The position numbers and the translations under genes are program-made. Positions 29,393 to 38,965 of a stretch of 38,965 bases of DNA are shown here, piece after piece. The stretch is from Chara braunii. Lineage: Eukaryota > Streptophyta > Charophyceae > Charales > Characeae. The stretch lies in assembly GCA_003427395.1 (NCBI GenBank), contig BFEA01000304.1:1665936-1704900 (forward strand), given 5' to 3'. Each line of letters begins with the position of its first letter. The first letter of the stretch is position 1. The notes beneath the pieces were generated by a model, which worked only from the letters and a program-made list of their open reading frames with translations, made no database searches and was not told the origin of the DNA.

Positions 29393-29926
29393 AGTGTGAC
29401 AGAGTCAGTACTTAGTGTGTGTGTGTGTGTATGTGCATGGACATTCAGGGTAGATCCTAGTGCATGTGTGTGTGTTCGAGTGAGTGTGGGTGTGTCAGAT
29501 GGTGGATATAGTGTGAAGGTGGGAATTCAGACTGGCGCTCGGACGCCATAGCTGCAAGATGTGACAAGTTGACTTGAGCTGAGTCTCTGGCTGAAGGCCA
29601 TACCTCTGAGTTTCCTGTTGGGCACACTGCACCATCTCACTCTTGTTGCTGATTCTACTTCGAGAAAGTTGTTTTGCCATTAGCACCTGTATGTATGCAT
29701 GTTGCAAGCGAAGTCTAAGACAAGTCTGATTGCATCTGTAGCAGCGAGTGCCAGGACTTACAGAGTTGGAAGCGTCATCATCAAGGTTTCAGCTTGAATT
29801 CAGTTGTGTAAATTGTGTCTGCGCAGATATCTCGAAGGTGCAACAGTGTGTGTGCCGTATCTGGCGAGTGTCATTCTGTAAATGCTTTCAGAATTTTGTG
29901 GCAGTTTTTTTTTTTTTTTTTTTGAC

Positions 29927-30088
29927 CACTAGTACCTTTGGCGTCCGGTTTCGACAAGTACTGGCCAGCTCCCGAACTTTCAGGAGGCTGAGGCCGAGGT
30001 CGATCAATTTGATCAGCGGCCGTCGTTTCGTTTCGGCCTCCTGAAACTTCGGAGGCCGAGTATTTTCGAACCGACAAAGGTACTAGTG
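29927..30088. mobile_element. Palindromic MITE-like element with CACTA termini
   Basis: The 162-bp segment starts CACTAGTACCTTTG and ends with its exact reverse complement CAAAGGTACTAGTG. The arms continue as imperfect inverted repeats through GGTTTCGA/TCGAACC, TTTCAGGAGGC/GCCTCCTGAAA and the central GATCAATTTGATC. CACTA ends are typical of CACTA (En/Spm) transposons, which make 3-bp target duplications. The flanks GAC and CTT do not match, so either a flank has mutated or the class is different. It is too short to code. Confidence 0.8.
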
Positions 30089-30792
30089 CTTTAAGACACT
30101 AGCCCCTTCTGTTATGCTGGGCAGCAGTCCAGTTACTTTTATTACCGGCAAGCATGAGTTCAAGCAAAGAGTACAGACTCAGAAAGTTGCAGCCTTTCCC
30201 CCACGGCTTGAGACACCTGCCGAGGGGGGCTGCAGGGACAAGATGAGGTTCCACTCCCCAATCCCGTGCTCTGGGCCCATAGTGGCCGGGAAACTTTCTC
30301 TCAGAACCCAGACGCACACTATGGAGCCCGGTAGGCCCAGGGGGGCTAGACTCCCATCTTGTACCTGCACTCAACCGACTGCTCCCACTCTCGAAGCCTT
30401 TCCTTCCCCACAACGCAGCATTCAACGAAGGCAAACTTGATTTTCATGTTGGTGTGACTTCCATATCTGCATGCACATGTGCGCATGAATGATGCATGAG
30501 TGAGAGTCTCCTTTCAATTTGCAGATTTCAGATGAATGCATTAAATGGGCGGGAGGCTCCCCGTGGCGGTGACAGAACCAAGTTTGGAATGATGCAAATT
30601 TGTTGGCTGACACTTTTACCATCTTTCTGATCCATGTTCAGTTTTCGCCATAAAATTTCGACTTTCATCGTTTTCTTTCATCCTTGCTTCAATTTTTGTC
30701 CTCGTTTTCGTTTTCCCAGCGGTGTTTCTCCCTTGAATTGTTTTAGTTGTTGTGTCAGGACGGACTGACAATTTTAAAGTTTTCTTGGACAG

Positions 30793-30963
30793 GTTACGGA
30801 TCGAGCTATCACTGCTCCAGTACCCCTTCCTAAGGCTGTTTCTAAGGAGCTCCTTCTTGCTAAGAATGAGACGAGGGCATCAAAGCATGACGAGATACAG
30901 CCAGTTGAGGAGACTATCAATCAGAAGCGTCAACAACGCCCACAGGTGCTGACGCATTTGAAG
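30793..30963 (+). CDS. Candidate exon 1 of the right-hand gene
   Basis: A 57-codon open block. It is preceded by a good acceptor (TTTTAAAGTTTTCTTGGACAG up to 30792) and followed by a donor GTACGG at 30964. It begins and ends on codon boundaries. The peptide is charged and protein-like: VTDRAITAPVPLPKAVSKEL, then AKNETRASKHDEIQPVEETI and VLTHLK. It is not recognised. The next candidate exon is also phase 0, so they join without a shift. Confidence 0.5.
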
Positions 30964-31550
30964 GTACGGAAGCATGGGAATCGTCTTTTGTGCCTTTGTG
31001 GGCGCATCTCGTAAACGAGTACCTTCACTCAGAGTTTCAGAGGTAGTTTTGAAATTTGGCAGTTATGTCCGATTGCTTTTGCATAGTTCATTCAACAATG
31101 TAGTCCTTTCTGTTGGGTCCCCCAAAATTTGCCATGCTGGAAAGGGAGATGGGGTGTCTTTTTCACCCCACAATTATTAGTATGATATTATGATTAAAGT
31201 GCAAACAGGGTCGAAACATTGGAGAGCTGAATCTTCGTTTGTTTCCAAAATGTGTTGTGCTGGTCCTGTGAACCCCTCATCCACTGCCTGAATATGCAAG
31301 CAAACTACAATATTGGTGCTTGAGTGTGCCCGAAAGTGGCACAGCCCCTCCCCTACGCTCCCCTTCAGTCCCCAGTGAAATAAGGGGGGCAGAAAATCTG
31401 AGAAGTTGTGTGAATGTCTGGACCCCAGACAGATCTGGAATTCCTAGGAAAAAATTGTGCGCACGACAGTCTGCTAAGGAGCAAATTGAGAGGAATGTGA
31501 GATCAACCCTGCATAGGACCCTCAGAATTTCTCTGTCAGTGAGCCTACAG

Positions 31551-31652
31551 GACCCTCACTATCAACACCCCGAGAATCAACCAAAGGATTCAATATCAGG
31601 TGACGAGCTTTGTGCTTTGTTGTTGTCTTTCCTTGACAGGGGTGCAGCAAAG
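31551..31652 (+). CDS. Candidate exon 2 of the right-hand gene
   Basis: 34 codons between a pyrimidine-rich acceptor (ending GTGAGCCTACAG at 31550) and a perfect donor AAG|GTAAGT at 31653. It is phase 0 on both sides. It reads DPHYQHPENQPKDSISGDE then LCALLLSFLDRGAAK. The open frame extends upstream to about 31278, so an earlier acceptor is possible; the frame of exon 1 favours this one. Confidence 0.45.
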
Positions 31653-31929
31653 GTAAGTCCTTCCGCAAAGGAAGTAATCAATGCCCCAGTCTGTGGCTCC
31701 TTTTGGAAGGATCCGGGATTGATGGTTAATGGCAGGCCCAAAATTCGGGGTTTTTTTCGCCGCATCACCATTTGCCAACTTCTTCGTTACTGGTTCAAAT
31801 AAGTTGAAAGTTCTCGAAACTGAATACAGATATACCCTAAAGCACATACATAGCACACACAGACACAAAAAAAAAGAAACAAAACAAACTGCGAGGCATA
31901 AGGCCCCGATGAGCCCCTTCTGACCCTGC

Positions 31930-32570
31930 AGGCAGCACAGTGGGCCGCCCTAAGTGAAGGCAGGCCCGACCAAGGCTATATTAAGGCCTATTTTCAGGCC
32001 GCCACGCAACTGGGGAAAATTCAGGCAGTTGCGCAGCACCAGTTGGTTGAGAGCGCCCAGGCCCTGGCTGCCTTTTTCGAATGCAACTGAGGCAGGCCCT
32101 GGGCCAGATACCGAACCCAGGCTGCGGGCAGTTGGGCACAAGCAACTGTCACAGGCCCTGGGCCTGATTCGTTAGGACGGGGGCTCAGCCTCTCAGGTCC
32201 TACCGGAAGCTTCTGGGCCGAGGCCCAGCACAGCCTGGCCGCACGCAGCTGGCAGGGCACTTCCATTTAGGAAAGGCCCTGCCCCCGCATTCGATATTCG
32301 GGCACTGGCTGCATGCTGCGCTATACGCTGGCCAGCGCTCACGCGCTCACGGGCGAGCTGGATGAGCAGGCAGCCATAGCCGAGCTGCGCTGCTGTATGC
32401 TGGATGAGGCGCATGGTGGTCCTTGGGTGCACGTGGCGTCTGTGAGTGGGGGATCGAGGTTGTGAGTGATATGAGAGACATACCTGGTGCTTGAGGCGAA
32501 CGGCATTGGCTGAGATCTGCTCGCACTTCGGGGAGCTGTTGACGTCACCAGCGGCATTGTAGATAGGCTA
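31930..32570 (+). repeat. GC-rich, hairpin-dense LTR-like block
   Basis: Rich in GGCCCTGGGCC-type short palindromes (for example AGGCCCTGGGCC near 32093 and 32153, and GGGCCGAGGCCC near 32215), with a TATATTAA at about 31977 and GCAGCCATAGCCGAG at 32371. Architecture resembles 9750-10168. Both strands have long stop-free frames because of GC richness. No protein recognised. Confidence 0.5.
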
Positions 32571-32669
32571 GATAGGATCTGCCACTTGTAGTCGGGGCGC
32601 AGAGTGCCAGATAGGATGTCGACATTGGTTCTTTGTTGATGATGATGAGACTATTCGAACATTGTCACT

Positions 32670-32800
32670 TATGAGCTTTTGCTGTGCTCTTATTTGGTGG
32701 GACTCGTGTTGCAATTCTGCTTTTGGTTCGAGGTCACGACTATCTGGTCTCGTGTGTATGATGCTGCTTGGTTTCTGAAGTTCGCTATCGCTCATTTTTC
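32670..32800 (+). repeat. ~120-bp dispersed repeat, copy 1
   Basis: Matches 36685-36800 in the same orientation: GCTTTTGCTGTGCTCTTATTTGGTG here, TTGCTTTGCTTTTATTTGGTG there, then TGCAATTCTGCTTTTGGTTCGAG versus TGCAATCTGCTTTTAGTTCGAG and a GACTATC-GGT stretch. The copies are 4 kb apart and diverged; they are probably fragments of one element. Confidence 0.7.
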
Positions 32801-33399
32801 CTGCAAAACAAGAAAAAAGCAAAAAATCAGGGATCATTCAAATGTGGCAGTTTTGGTGAAAAATTTGCCGAAAATGACACCACCTATTAAGTTAGTCGTA
32901 ACCATTAGTGGAGGATCCAGGCGCTCGGCAACACCGGAAAAGCCCCCAGGTGCCTGCCCCAAGTGAAGGCGGGCCTTCATTTCATTTTTGCCGTGGCTTA
33001 AAGTTGGCTGTGTGTGGACAAGGGGGCCTGCGAATTGGTTGCTGCAAGGCAGCATCTGCCACTCTACCCAATAGGCCCGGTAGTTGAAGATGCTGCGGCC
33101 CAGCCAGAGATGCGGATGTTATGTGACTGATTGATCCACAATCCATCATTGTTTTCACAAGTGCCCATATGTTATGATTCTGGTTGTTCGTTGTCTGAAG
33201 ACCAACACTCACTCACATATACTTCCAGGTATGCCCATACATACACAGAAGGAAGGGGAGAGGATAGGAGTATCACACCGCACAGGGAGAGATAAACACA
33301 GCGGAAGACTTGACCATGCGATATGACAGGGTACACTGAAAGTGCAATTCACTCCACTCAATCCTCACAACCAGTCATAAAGAAAAGCCCAGCAGATCA

Positions 33400-34480
33400 C
33401 ATCCAGAAAAACAATGAAACGATGATAGTCCAAACTCAGTATCGCACTGTTTATTAAACTCAGAGTCTCGAATTGTCAGGATAACCTCAATACTACGGTG
33501 CGCTGCTCAGAAATGAGCAGCGCTTCACTCCCCAACCCTGAGTAACCACTCGTGACACCCCTGAACCCCTGAAACATCAAGCGGCACCCAGATACAGTCT
33601 CCAAAGGGAAGCGCCACCGTGAAACAGGCCTCTGAGGCCAAGCGCCACTCAGAGGATGAAGAAGAAGACCAGCGCCACAGTATCTGATGATGACGAAGTG
33701 TCGGAAGACTTCCCGGATGGAAGTCTGCAGCAGCACCACCAAACCCTGACAAGATGACCTCTGAGGAAGAAGCTGCAGCTATGGCTGCAGCGCCACAACC
33801 CTGGAACCCCTCTCTGGAGGAGGGTCCAGCAGGGCACCAACTTCTCTCGCCTCCAGCAGACCTCGATAGCCCAGACCTCTGACAGCCCCTGCGTGCTGGC
33901 AGAGTACAGCGCAGGTTCCAGCTATGGCCGACGCTCCGAAGGTCTGGCTATGCCTGTCTCCTTCCGCGCTGAGTCGTCACCACTTCCGGTTCACACGTAG
34001 CGCAACAGCGATGTACTCGCTACCAACTGCAAAAGCCCTGAACCGATGTGCCCCTCCTATCTATAGACTAAGCTAGCCTTGACTCGACCTAGACTGGACT
34101 GACTGACCGACCGGTACCATATCAGTTTCGGCCTCTCGGCCTCTACCTTACCCGGCTATAGGCTATAGGACCGTCTATCAGCATAGGCCCTTAGGGCCTG
34201 TCTGTCCTAGGGGTAGCCCGGGCCTGCTATTCGCAGTTAGGGTAGCAGTAGGAAATTCAGTTAGTGTTGGGCCTGTATTTTCCCAAATTTGCAGGTATGT
34301 CCCTCACGAATTTGCACTACAGGTAGGTTTCTCGGTTAGCCCTCAGCCAAACAAAATTACGAATCTAACCTAAGACGCGACCCGACCGAGGCAAGCCCGA
34401 GCTTCGCCCTCGGCCCAATGTACAGTCCACTGAGAATCTGCAGGCTTCATTACACATACACAAGTGCAACAGATCTGAAG
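33400..34480 (-). repeat. LTR-like block, minus orientation
   Basis: On the minus strand it shows palindromic GC-rich sequence (GGCCCTTAGGGCC near 34190), a TATAGATAGG-like TATA near 34058-34067, then the CATA-loop hairpin at 33772-33791. The right edge (34280-34470) resembles 35510-35660, including AATGTACAG followed by CTG.GAA.CTGCA, as expected for a pair of diverged direct repeats. No coding domain is present. Confidence 0.5.
33772..33791 (-). repeat. 8-bp-arm hairpin with TATG/CATA loop
   Basis: GCTGCAGC-TATG-GCTGCAGC, perfect 8-bp arms. On the minus strand the loop reads CATA, the same as at 10153 and 29343, but the stem sequence is different. Confidence 0.9.
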
Positions 34481-34539
34481 AGAGATTTCAAACCACATCA
34501 AGATGGATATGCGCAGCAGAAATCCAATCCAAAAGTGGA

Positions 34540-35670
34540 ATTGAGAGAATTATTTCAATTCTTAATATTCCCCCGTCTCTCTCCACATCGATCAGTCCCC
34601 AAAATCCAAGAATCTCAACCGCGTTTCAACAACCCAAACCATTCCCAAACGACAGTTCATCGAATGATCAGGAGTCTTCTTCTTCCTCCTCACTCCTCCA
34701 CAACCCTGGCTATGGATGCTGGCAGCTGCAGACTACCAGCGCCATCAACCCGGAGCTATTCTGAACAGCGCCGACCGAATCTGAAGCGCCTAACCAGCGC
34801 CCGCACAGAAGTGCAGCACCAGTCTCCCTGAATGAAGAAGAAGCAACGGCCGGGCGATGAAGAAGATGCAGCTACTTGGCAGCATTCCAAACCCCAGCAG
34901 CACAGAATATGGGAGTCGCCCTCCTGTGCCCTGGGCACAAGCCCAGCACTGCTGTTCAACATGTCCCTAACAACTCCAGCTATGGCCGCAAGGCCATGAA
35001 GAAGCTAAGGACACGGGGCTGGCTAAAATTTGCACAGCTGGAATACTGCGTGACTCTCCCCTAGCTTCGCACGAAGGAAAATGGAAAAGAAACCCAAGTA
35101 CCTTGTGTCTTGACACTTTTGTATGCGCCTACTCTAGCCTGCCAGACCCTACGCCCTGGGCACAAGCCCAGCACTGCTGCTCAACATGTCCCAAACAGCT
35201 CCAGCTATGGCCACAGGGCCATGAAGAAGATAAGGACACCGGGCTGGCAAAAATTTGCACAGCCAGAATACTGTGCGACTCTCCCCTGACTTCATGAAGG
35301 AAAATGGAAAAGAACCCCAAGTACCTCGTGCGTTGACTTTTTTGTACGTGCCTACTCTGGCCTGCCAGACCCTAAGGGGACAGACCCAACACCTACGACC
35401 CTAAGACTCCACGACAAGCACGCAGGCCTACCAGAGCAGTACTGTTACAAAACTAACACAAAATTGGGGCTGGACCCGAGCAGACAACCTTCAGGACTAG
35501 GCCTGAGCCCCAAACATCTCTTTTGCAGAAATGTCCCTACAGGGACTGCTGGTTCTAGGTAGCGGGTAGGAGCCCAAAGCAAATAGAAAATTAATAAATT
35601 ATGAATCTATCCTATGTGAATGTACAGCCTGCTGGGAAACTGCAATTCATTGCACTGAGGCCCAGAATCC
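34540..35670 (-). repeat. Second LTR-like block, minus orientation, with 225-bp duplication
   Basis: The right edge (35510-35660) resembles 34280-34470 of the preceding block. Inside lie two tandem copies of 225 bp (34929-35153 and 35154-about 35375). The CCAGCTATGGCC motif occurs in both (about 34974 and 35202). Frames crossing it are short and shared between the copies, without recognisable product. Confidence 0.55.
34929..35375. repeat. 225-bp tandem duplication
   Basis: Copies start CCCTGGGCACAAGCCCAGCA at 34929 and 35154 and end GCCTGCCAGACCCTA. They differ by scattered substitutions and a few small indels, roughly 88-90 percent alike by eye. Confidence 0.92.
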
Positions 35671-36460
35671 TTACAGTTGAGCCCCAGGCACATTCCTACG
35701 GGGGCAGTGTGCAGCCAGGCCAGGCAAGCTGCACGCGAGCCAGGAAGGATGAAGGAAAGTGAACCTCGCCCACTTTCATTTATTCTGGCTGGCTTACGTG
35801 AGGCAGTGCTGCTGGAGCGCGTGCCGGTGAGACAGAGCTGGCTGGAAGGTGGGTGTGCACGGGCGCTGGGGGAAGCTACTGGGCGCAGCTACAAGGCGCG
35901 GCGGCCATAGCCAAGCCACTGGCACAGGAAGCCAATGATGGGGTAATGGCGGAGGTTCTTGGGCGGAGAAGAAGAGCCCGTGGGGACAAGGGAAGTATGA
36001 GAGAGGGAAATGCACCTGCTGATGTGGAAGTGGACCACATGAGCAACTCTTCAAGATCATCGGGCAGCTGCAGAAGTCGACTGGATTGCGTCATAGATGC
36101 TAGGTGTCTAAGTGTCGTCTGATCGTAGTTGTGACAAGGCATAGGCAGAGCAGCGAGGCTGGGAGAGAGAGGGAGAGTGAGAGTTCACTCAACTCGACGC
36201 AGACTCGACACGACTCGACGGACGCAGACACAAAGTGGCAAAGTCACTAAGTCGCAGTCTTGAATTCCCGAAGCCAAGTTGCACTGAACACAAGCGCTGA
36301 GGCTGAAAAAAAACTGCCCGTACTGTGTGTGAGTCCGTACTTAAGCACCGGACTCGAGTACGGTCCTGAGGGCGAAAGTGAAAATGCGTCAGGGACGAAA
36401 CTGAAAATCGAAAGTCTGAGAATGGGCGCCAGAATGCCTGATGGCGCCAAGTGTCCAAAA
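35671..36460. other. Unassigned DNA in the long intron or intergenic gap
   Basis: GC-rich with overlapping stop-free frames on both strands and no motifs. Contains GCGGCGGCCATAGCCAAGC at about 35897-35914, another CATA-centred motif with a shortened stem. No gene supported. Confidence 0.45.
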
Positions 36461-36469
36461 TCAGGAAAA

Positions 36470-36640
36470 GCAGAACCAAAGTAAAACAAAACAAGAGAAT
36501 CACAAAAAACAAAAAAAGAAAATAAACACAGCAAGCTGGCAGGTGGTAATCCGCAGACCAGGGATCGAGCCCTGACGGAGTCCGTAACAGTAGTCTGGTG
36601 GCTGAGCACCATGTAGGAGAGCGATATTGGAGGCATTGAT
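36470..36640 (-). repeat. Possible tRNA-derived SINE fragment
   Basis: On the minus strand TGGTGCTCAGCC (near 36615) resembles a tRNA A box and GGCTCGATCC (near 36563-36572) a B box, about 40 nt apart. Long T-runs follow (36500-36515), as at pol III terminators. A full cloverleaf cannot be folded, so this is at best a SINE head. Confidence 0.3.
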
Positions 36641-36684
36641 GGTGGAGGCTAGAAGAGGGCTTACACTGTCAATTGACTTCATTG

Positions 36685-36800
36685 CTTTGCTTTTATTTGG
36701 TGCATCTCTGGTGCAATCTGCTTTTAGTTCGAGCATATGACTATCGGTTTTCTATGGAATTATGCGATTTGGTCACTCGCATTGCTCATTTTCCTTGCAC
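36685..36800 (+). repeat. ~120-bp dispersed repeat, copy 2
   Basis: Partner of 32670-32800 in the same orientation; see that entry. It lies about 260 bp before the acceptor of the large exon and so sits in an intron if the gene model is right. Confidence 0.7.
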
Positions 36801-37056
36801 TTTGACCAGAATGGAAGGAAGCGCCGTGCGAGTAGTGATGTAAGGGACCCTGGACCCGCTTTCCAGATTTCAAAAGACACTGTTTTGTGGGAGAAAAAAA
36901 AGGAAGAAAAGAGATGGTTAGGGAAATGTGGCTTTGGATTTTGTCAAAGTGTTTGGAGAGAAGATCTGCATGACGAAAAGAATGGAGGGATTGGATTTAC
37001 AAGAGAAGCGGTTGGATGGCTGACTCACCTTGTTGTCTGCTGCATGGTGCATACAG

Positions 37057-38418
37057 GTTTTGCTGGAAGAGCCTGTTGCAGAGAAAGATGGGTCAACCAA
37101 AGGAGCAGAGAAGCTAATGGACAATGCCACTGAAAGGGTCAAAGAAGATGAGCCAGTCGCAAGTTCAACCGGAAAACATGCGGAGGAGTCGGAGGTGGCG
37201 GAGGAGCCGGCGGTGGCGGATGCGCCACAGATGCAGTCAGTGGCAACGGACTGCAAGGACCACTCGAAACTAAAAAGTGCGAGAATGGCATGCAAACGGC
37301 TCATGCAAATGAGGAATGCGACTATGGCATCCAATATCAGACTGCGGAAATTGAAATGGGTTTTGCTTAGCCATCGGCGCGTGCTAATGTGGCATATAGG
37401 AAGTCTTAGGGAACGGAATCATGAGCTGCTTGAACGCAATCAAGAGCTCGAGACAGTCCTTCAAGAGGTACTCCTACAGCATGGAGAGGTCCCAAGACTT
37501 GAGGAGACACTGCGAAATGCTGAAAGCACTCATTTTCCCATGGAGAACAATGTCCTTGCACATGTACAGCATGGAAAACAGAACGTTGATGAGAACAGGG
37601 CAAGTGGGGAGGAGGAGGAAGGTGGAGCTCGAGGTGGAGAAGAAGAAGAGGAAGGTGGAGCTCGAGGTGGAGAAGAAGAAGAGGAAGGTGAAGAAGGAGC
37701 AGACGACAGGGGGGGCAGAGGAGGTGGAGTTGAGTATCGGGTAAGTTCTCGCGAAGGAGGAGCCTCATTGGAACAGTACTTGGCTCTGAAGAAAAGGGGA
37801 TCTCGCCAGGGGGCAAGTGAAAGAGCTGTCCCCAAGGAGAGGCTTCGAGAGAGGGAAGTACTTTTGCAGGACCTTGTCAGTGCTGGAAGCAAGCTTGCTT
37901 ATGGGAAAGAGAGTGTATCTGGCAGTTTTGTTCATCAAAGGATGCAGATGAAGGCAGAAGCAGGTGAGGGCCAGTCAATTTCATGGAAGGATTGGAATGG
38001 GGCTCGAGGACTTCTGAAGTCGTTATCGTTTCAGGAACGTCTACTCAAAAGCTCAGAATCTTTCTCAGAAAAAGAAACATCGACATCAAGGACCGAGCGA
38101 AAGCATAGGAGAGGGGGTTCACTCGAATTCCCACAAGAGACAGAAAAGATGCCATTCAAAACACAGGAGGAGATCTCACCATCCACTTCTGAAAGAAATG
38201 TTAACACCGTGCCATCGGTCAGATATCGCAGTCAGGAAATGGCTCGGGATGATCCTTTGTACAGAGAGGCGTCAGAATGGACAGAGCTACGATCGACAGA
38301 AGCCACATCCGATGACGGCTCCATGCAGCTGGAGGACACTGAAGACGAGGAAGACTATGCACTTGTTCAGAAGGAAATTGAATGGCTGAGATCATCTCGT
38401 GAAAGAGATCTAACCGAG
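37057..38418 (+). CDS. Large exon of an uncharacterised coiled-coil protein
   Basis: A 454-codon block, phase 0 at both ends, from acceptor GCATACAG (37056) to donor GAG|GTAATG (38419). The open frame stops soon after the donor (TTAG, 38437-38439), supporting splicing. The protein is hydrophilic. Residues 1-65 are acidic with Ser/Thr. Residues about 75-110 are basic (CKRLMQMRNATMASNIRLRK). Residues about 116-157 are a likely coiled coil (LRERNHELLERNQELETVL). Residues 183-221 are Glu/Gly/Arg repeats. A Ser/Lys-rich part follows, and the end is acidic (LEDTEDEEDYALVQKEIEWL). No catalytic domain, membrane segment or family recognised. It is probably a host nuclear gene with a structural or regulatory role (inference). 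Confidence 0.72.
37606..37700 (+). repeat. 33-bp in-frame minisatellite (EEEEEGGARGG)
   Basis: About two and a half units of GAAGAAGAAGAGGAAGGTGG plus AGCTCGAGGTGGA inside the large exon. Unit length 33 bp keeps the frame and adds 11 residues per repeat, so copy number may vary between individuals. Confidence 0.9.
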
Positions 38419-38965
38419 GTAATGTTTGACCTCTGTTAGATTAAGTATCCCTGTCAGATTGCATATTCAGGGCTCTCAGGACAACCCCACCAGGGCCTGC
38501 CTCATTTTGTGTATGCTCAAGTGTGGCCACCTTCATCTCATGAAGATTGCATGATCAACAGCTGGTCTAGGCTGGATATGCGACTGTTCTGTGCCCACCT
38601 ATGGAACAATGTACCCTACTTTTGCATCATGGAATGTTCCTCACTCGCCCATACCTGCGGCCATCAGCATGGTGTTCCTCAACTGCAAAGCACACACTGT
38701 AAAGGGTCACAAAAGACCAATGCAAGGAACCATCAATGAGAACAAAAACTTTCCAGCAGTGAAAGACTCAAAGCAGAACCAACATACATAAGCAAAGCAG
38801 AACGTAGAATTACAAAGCCAAGAGCACAGGAATTCAGCACACACTGACACCAAATTCTCTTGATAAAGATAACCCGACTTCTTGCCACCGCACATCAATC
38901 CAACGACAATGTTGTAGTTCTCCGATGATGTGACCTCCTGTACTGCCATCCTACTCACTCTGCAC
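38419..38965. other. Presumed intron after the large exon
   Basis: Begins GTAATG and has no convincing plus-strand exon before the window ends. A minus-strand frame (38707-38958) reads in part GLMCGGKKSGYLYQENLVSV but has no acceptor or motif that I trust. The gene presumably continues beyond the window. Confidence 0.45.

Larger units (their letters stand above)
28480..29754 (+). repeat. 3' LTR-like region of the Ty3/gypsy remnant
   Basis: Non-coding sequence directly after the last pol reading. It includes a purine-rich GGCAGGAGTGAAAGGG at about 28561-28576 (possible polypurine tract), a 185-bp tandem duplication, a TATA box (AGTATAAATAAAG at 29219-29231) and two CATA-loop hairpins (29343-29358 and 29377-29392) where the transcript leader would lie. 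It runs to about 29754. No second copy of this LTR was found upstream of gag, so the limits are approximate. Confidence 0.6.

Noticed and set aside
31729-31868. Other overlapping frames beyond the exon 2 donor
   Set aside because: They follow a perfect GTAAGT donor and grade into A-rich sequence, so intron is more likely.
38707-38958. Minus-strand ORF or exon at the right edge
   Set aside because: Part of the peptide looks protein-like, but there is no acceptor, family match or conserved neighbour, and it ends in low-complexity Cys/Phe-rich sequence.

Overview
This is a eukaryotic nuclear window dominated by old, broken mobile elements. It has long microsatellites, GT-AG intron signals, a degenerate chromodomain-type Ty3/gypsy retrotransposon and a Penelope-like reverse transcriptase (RT) element, and no bacterial-style operons. 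A Penelope-like element beside plant-type Ty3 chromovirus remains, with high GC but AT-rich tandem blocks, best fits a streptophyte (charophyte, Chara-like) alga. That placement is inference and was not tested.

Layout. 1-2010: microsatellites and unassigned DNA. 2046-~8640 (minus) and ~11560-18170 (plus): two diverged copies of one ~6.6-kb unit, head to head. They share at least four coding blocks (A, B, D, C) in the same order, plus a conserved 3' flank. The axis of symmetry is near 10.1 kb, where about ten short perfect hairpins sit in an LTR-like GC-rich block (9750-10168). Inside the left copy, 4465-4501 reads as a hammerhead ribozyme core. It is followed by a 45-bp block that recurs identically at 21916-21960.

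18.65-22 kb: a 5'-truncated Penelope-like RT, then Ser/Pro/Val-rich repeats, a Josephin-like (ubiquitin-protease-like) domain, more repeats and frameshifted Cys/His zinc modules. 22.9-23.7 kb: AT-rich tandem repeats. 24.1-28.5 kb: a dead Ty3/gypsy gag-pol with stops and lost catalytic residues in RT, RNase H and integrase, followed by an LTR-like region with a TATA box and a 185-bp duplication (to about 29.75 kb). 29927-30088: a palindromic MITE-like element with CACTA ends.

30.8-38.4 kb: probable host gene on the plus strand. Three candidate exons (30793-30963, 31551-31652, 37057-38418) all join in phase 0. The last encodes a 454-codon charged, coiled-coil segment of unknown function. The large gap between exons 2 and 3 is filled by LTR-like debris rich in GC hairpins.

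Across the LTR-like blocks a small hairpin recurs: a CATA (or TATG on the other strand) loop on a GC stem whose bases change in compensating pairs. Nothing in the mobile fraction looks intact. The only potentially functional gene is the right-hand multi-exon one.
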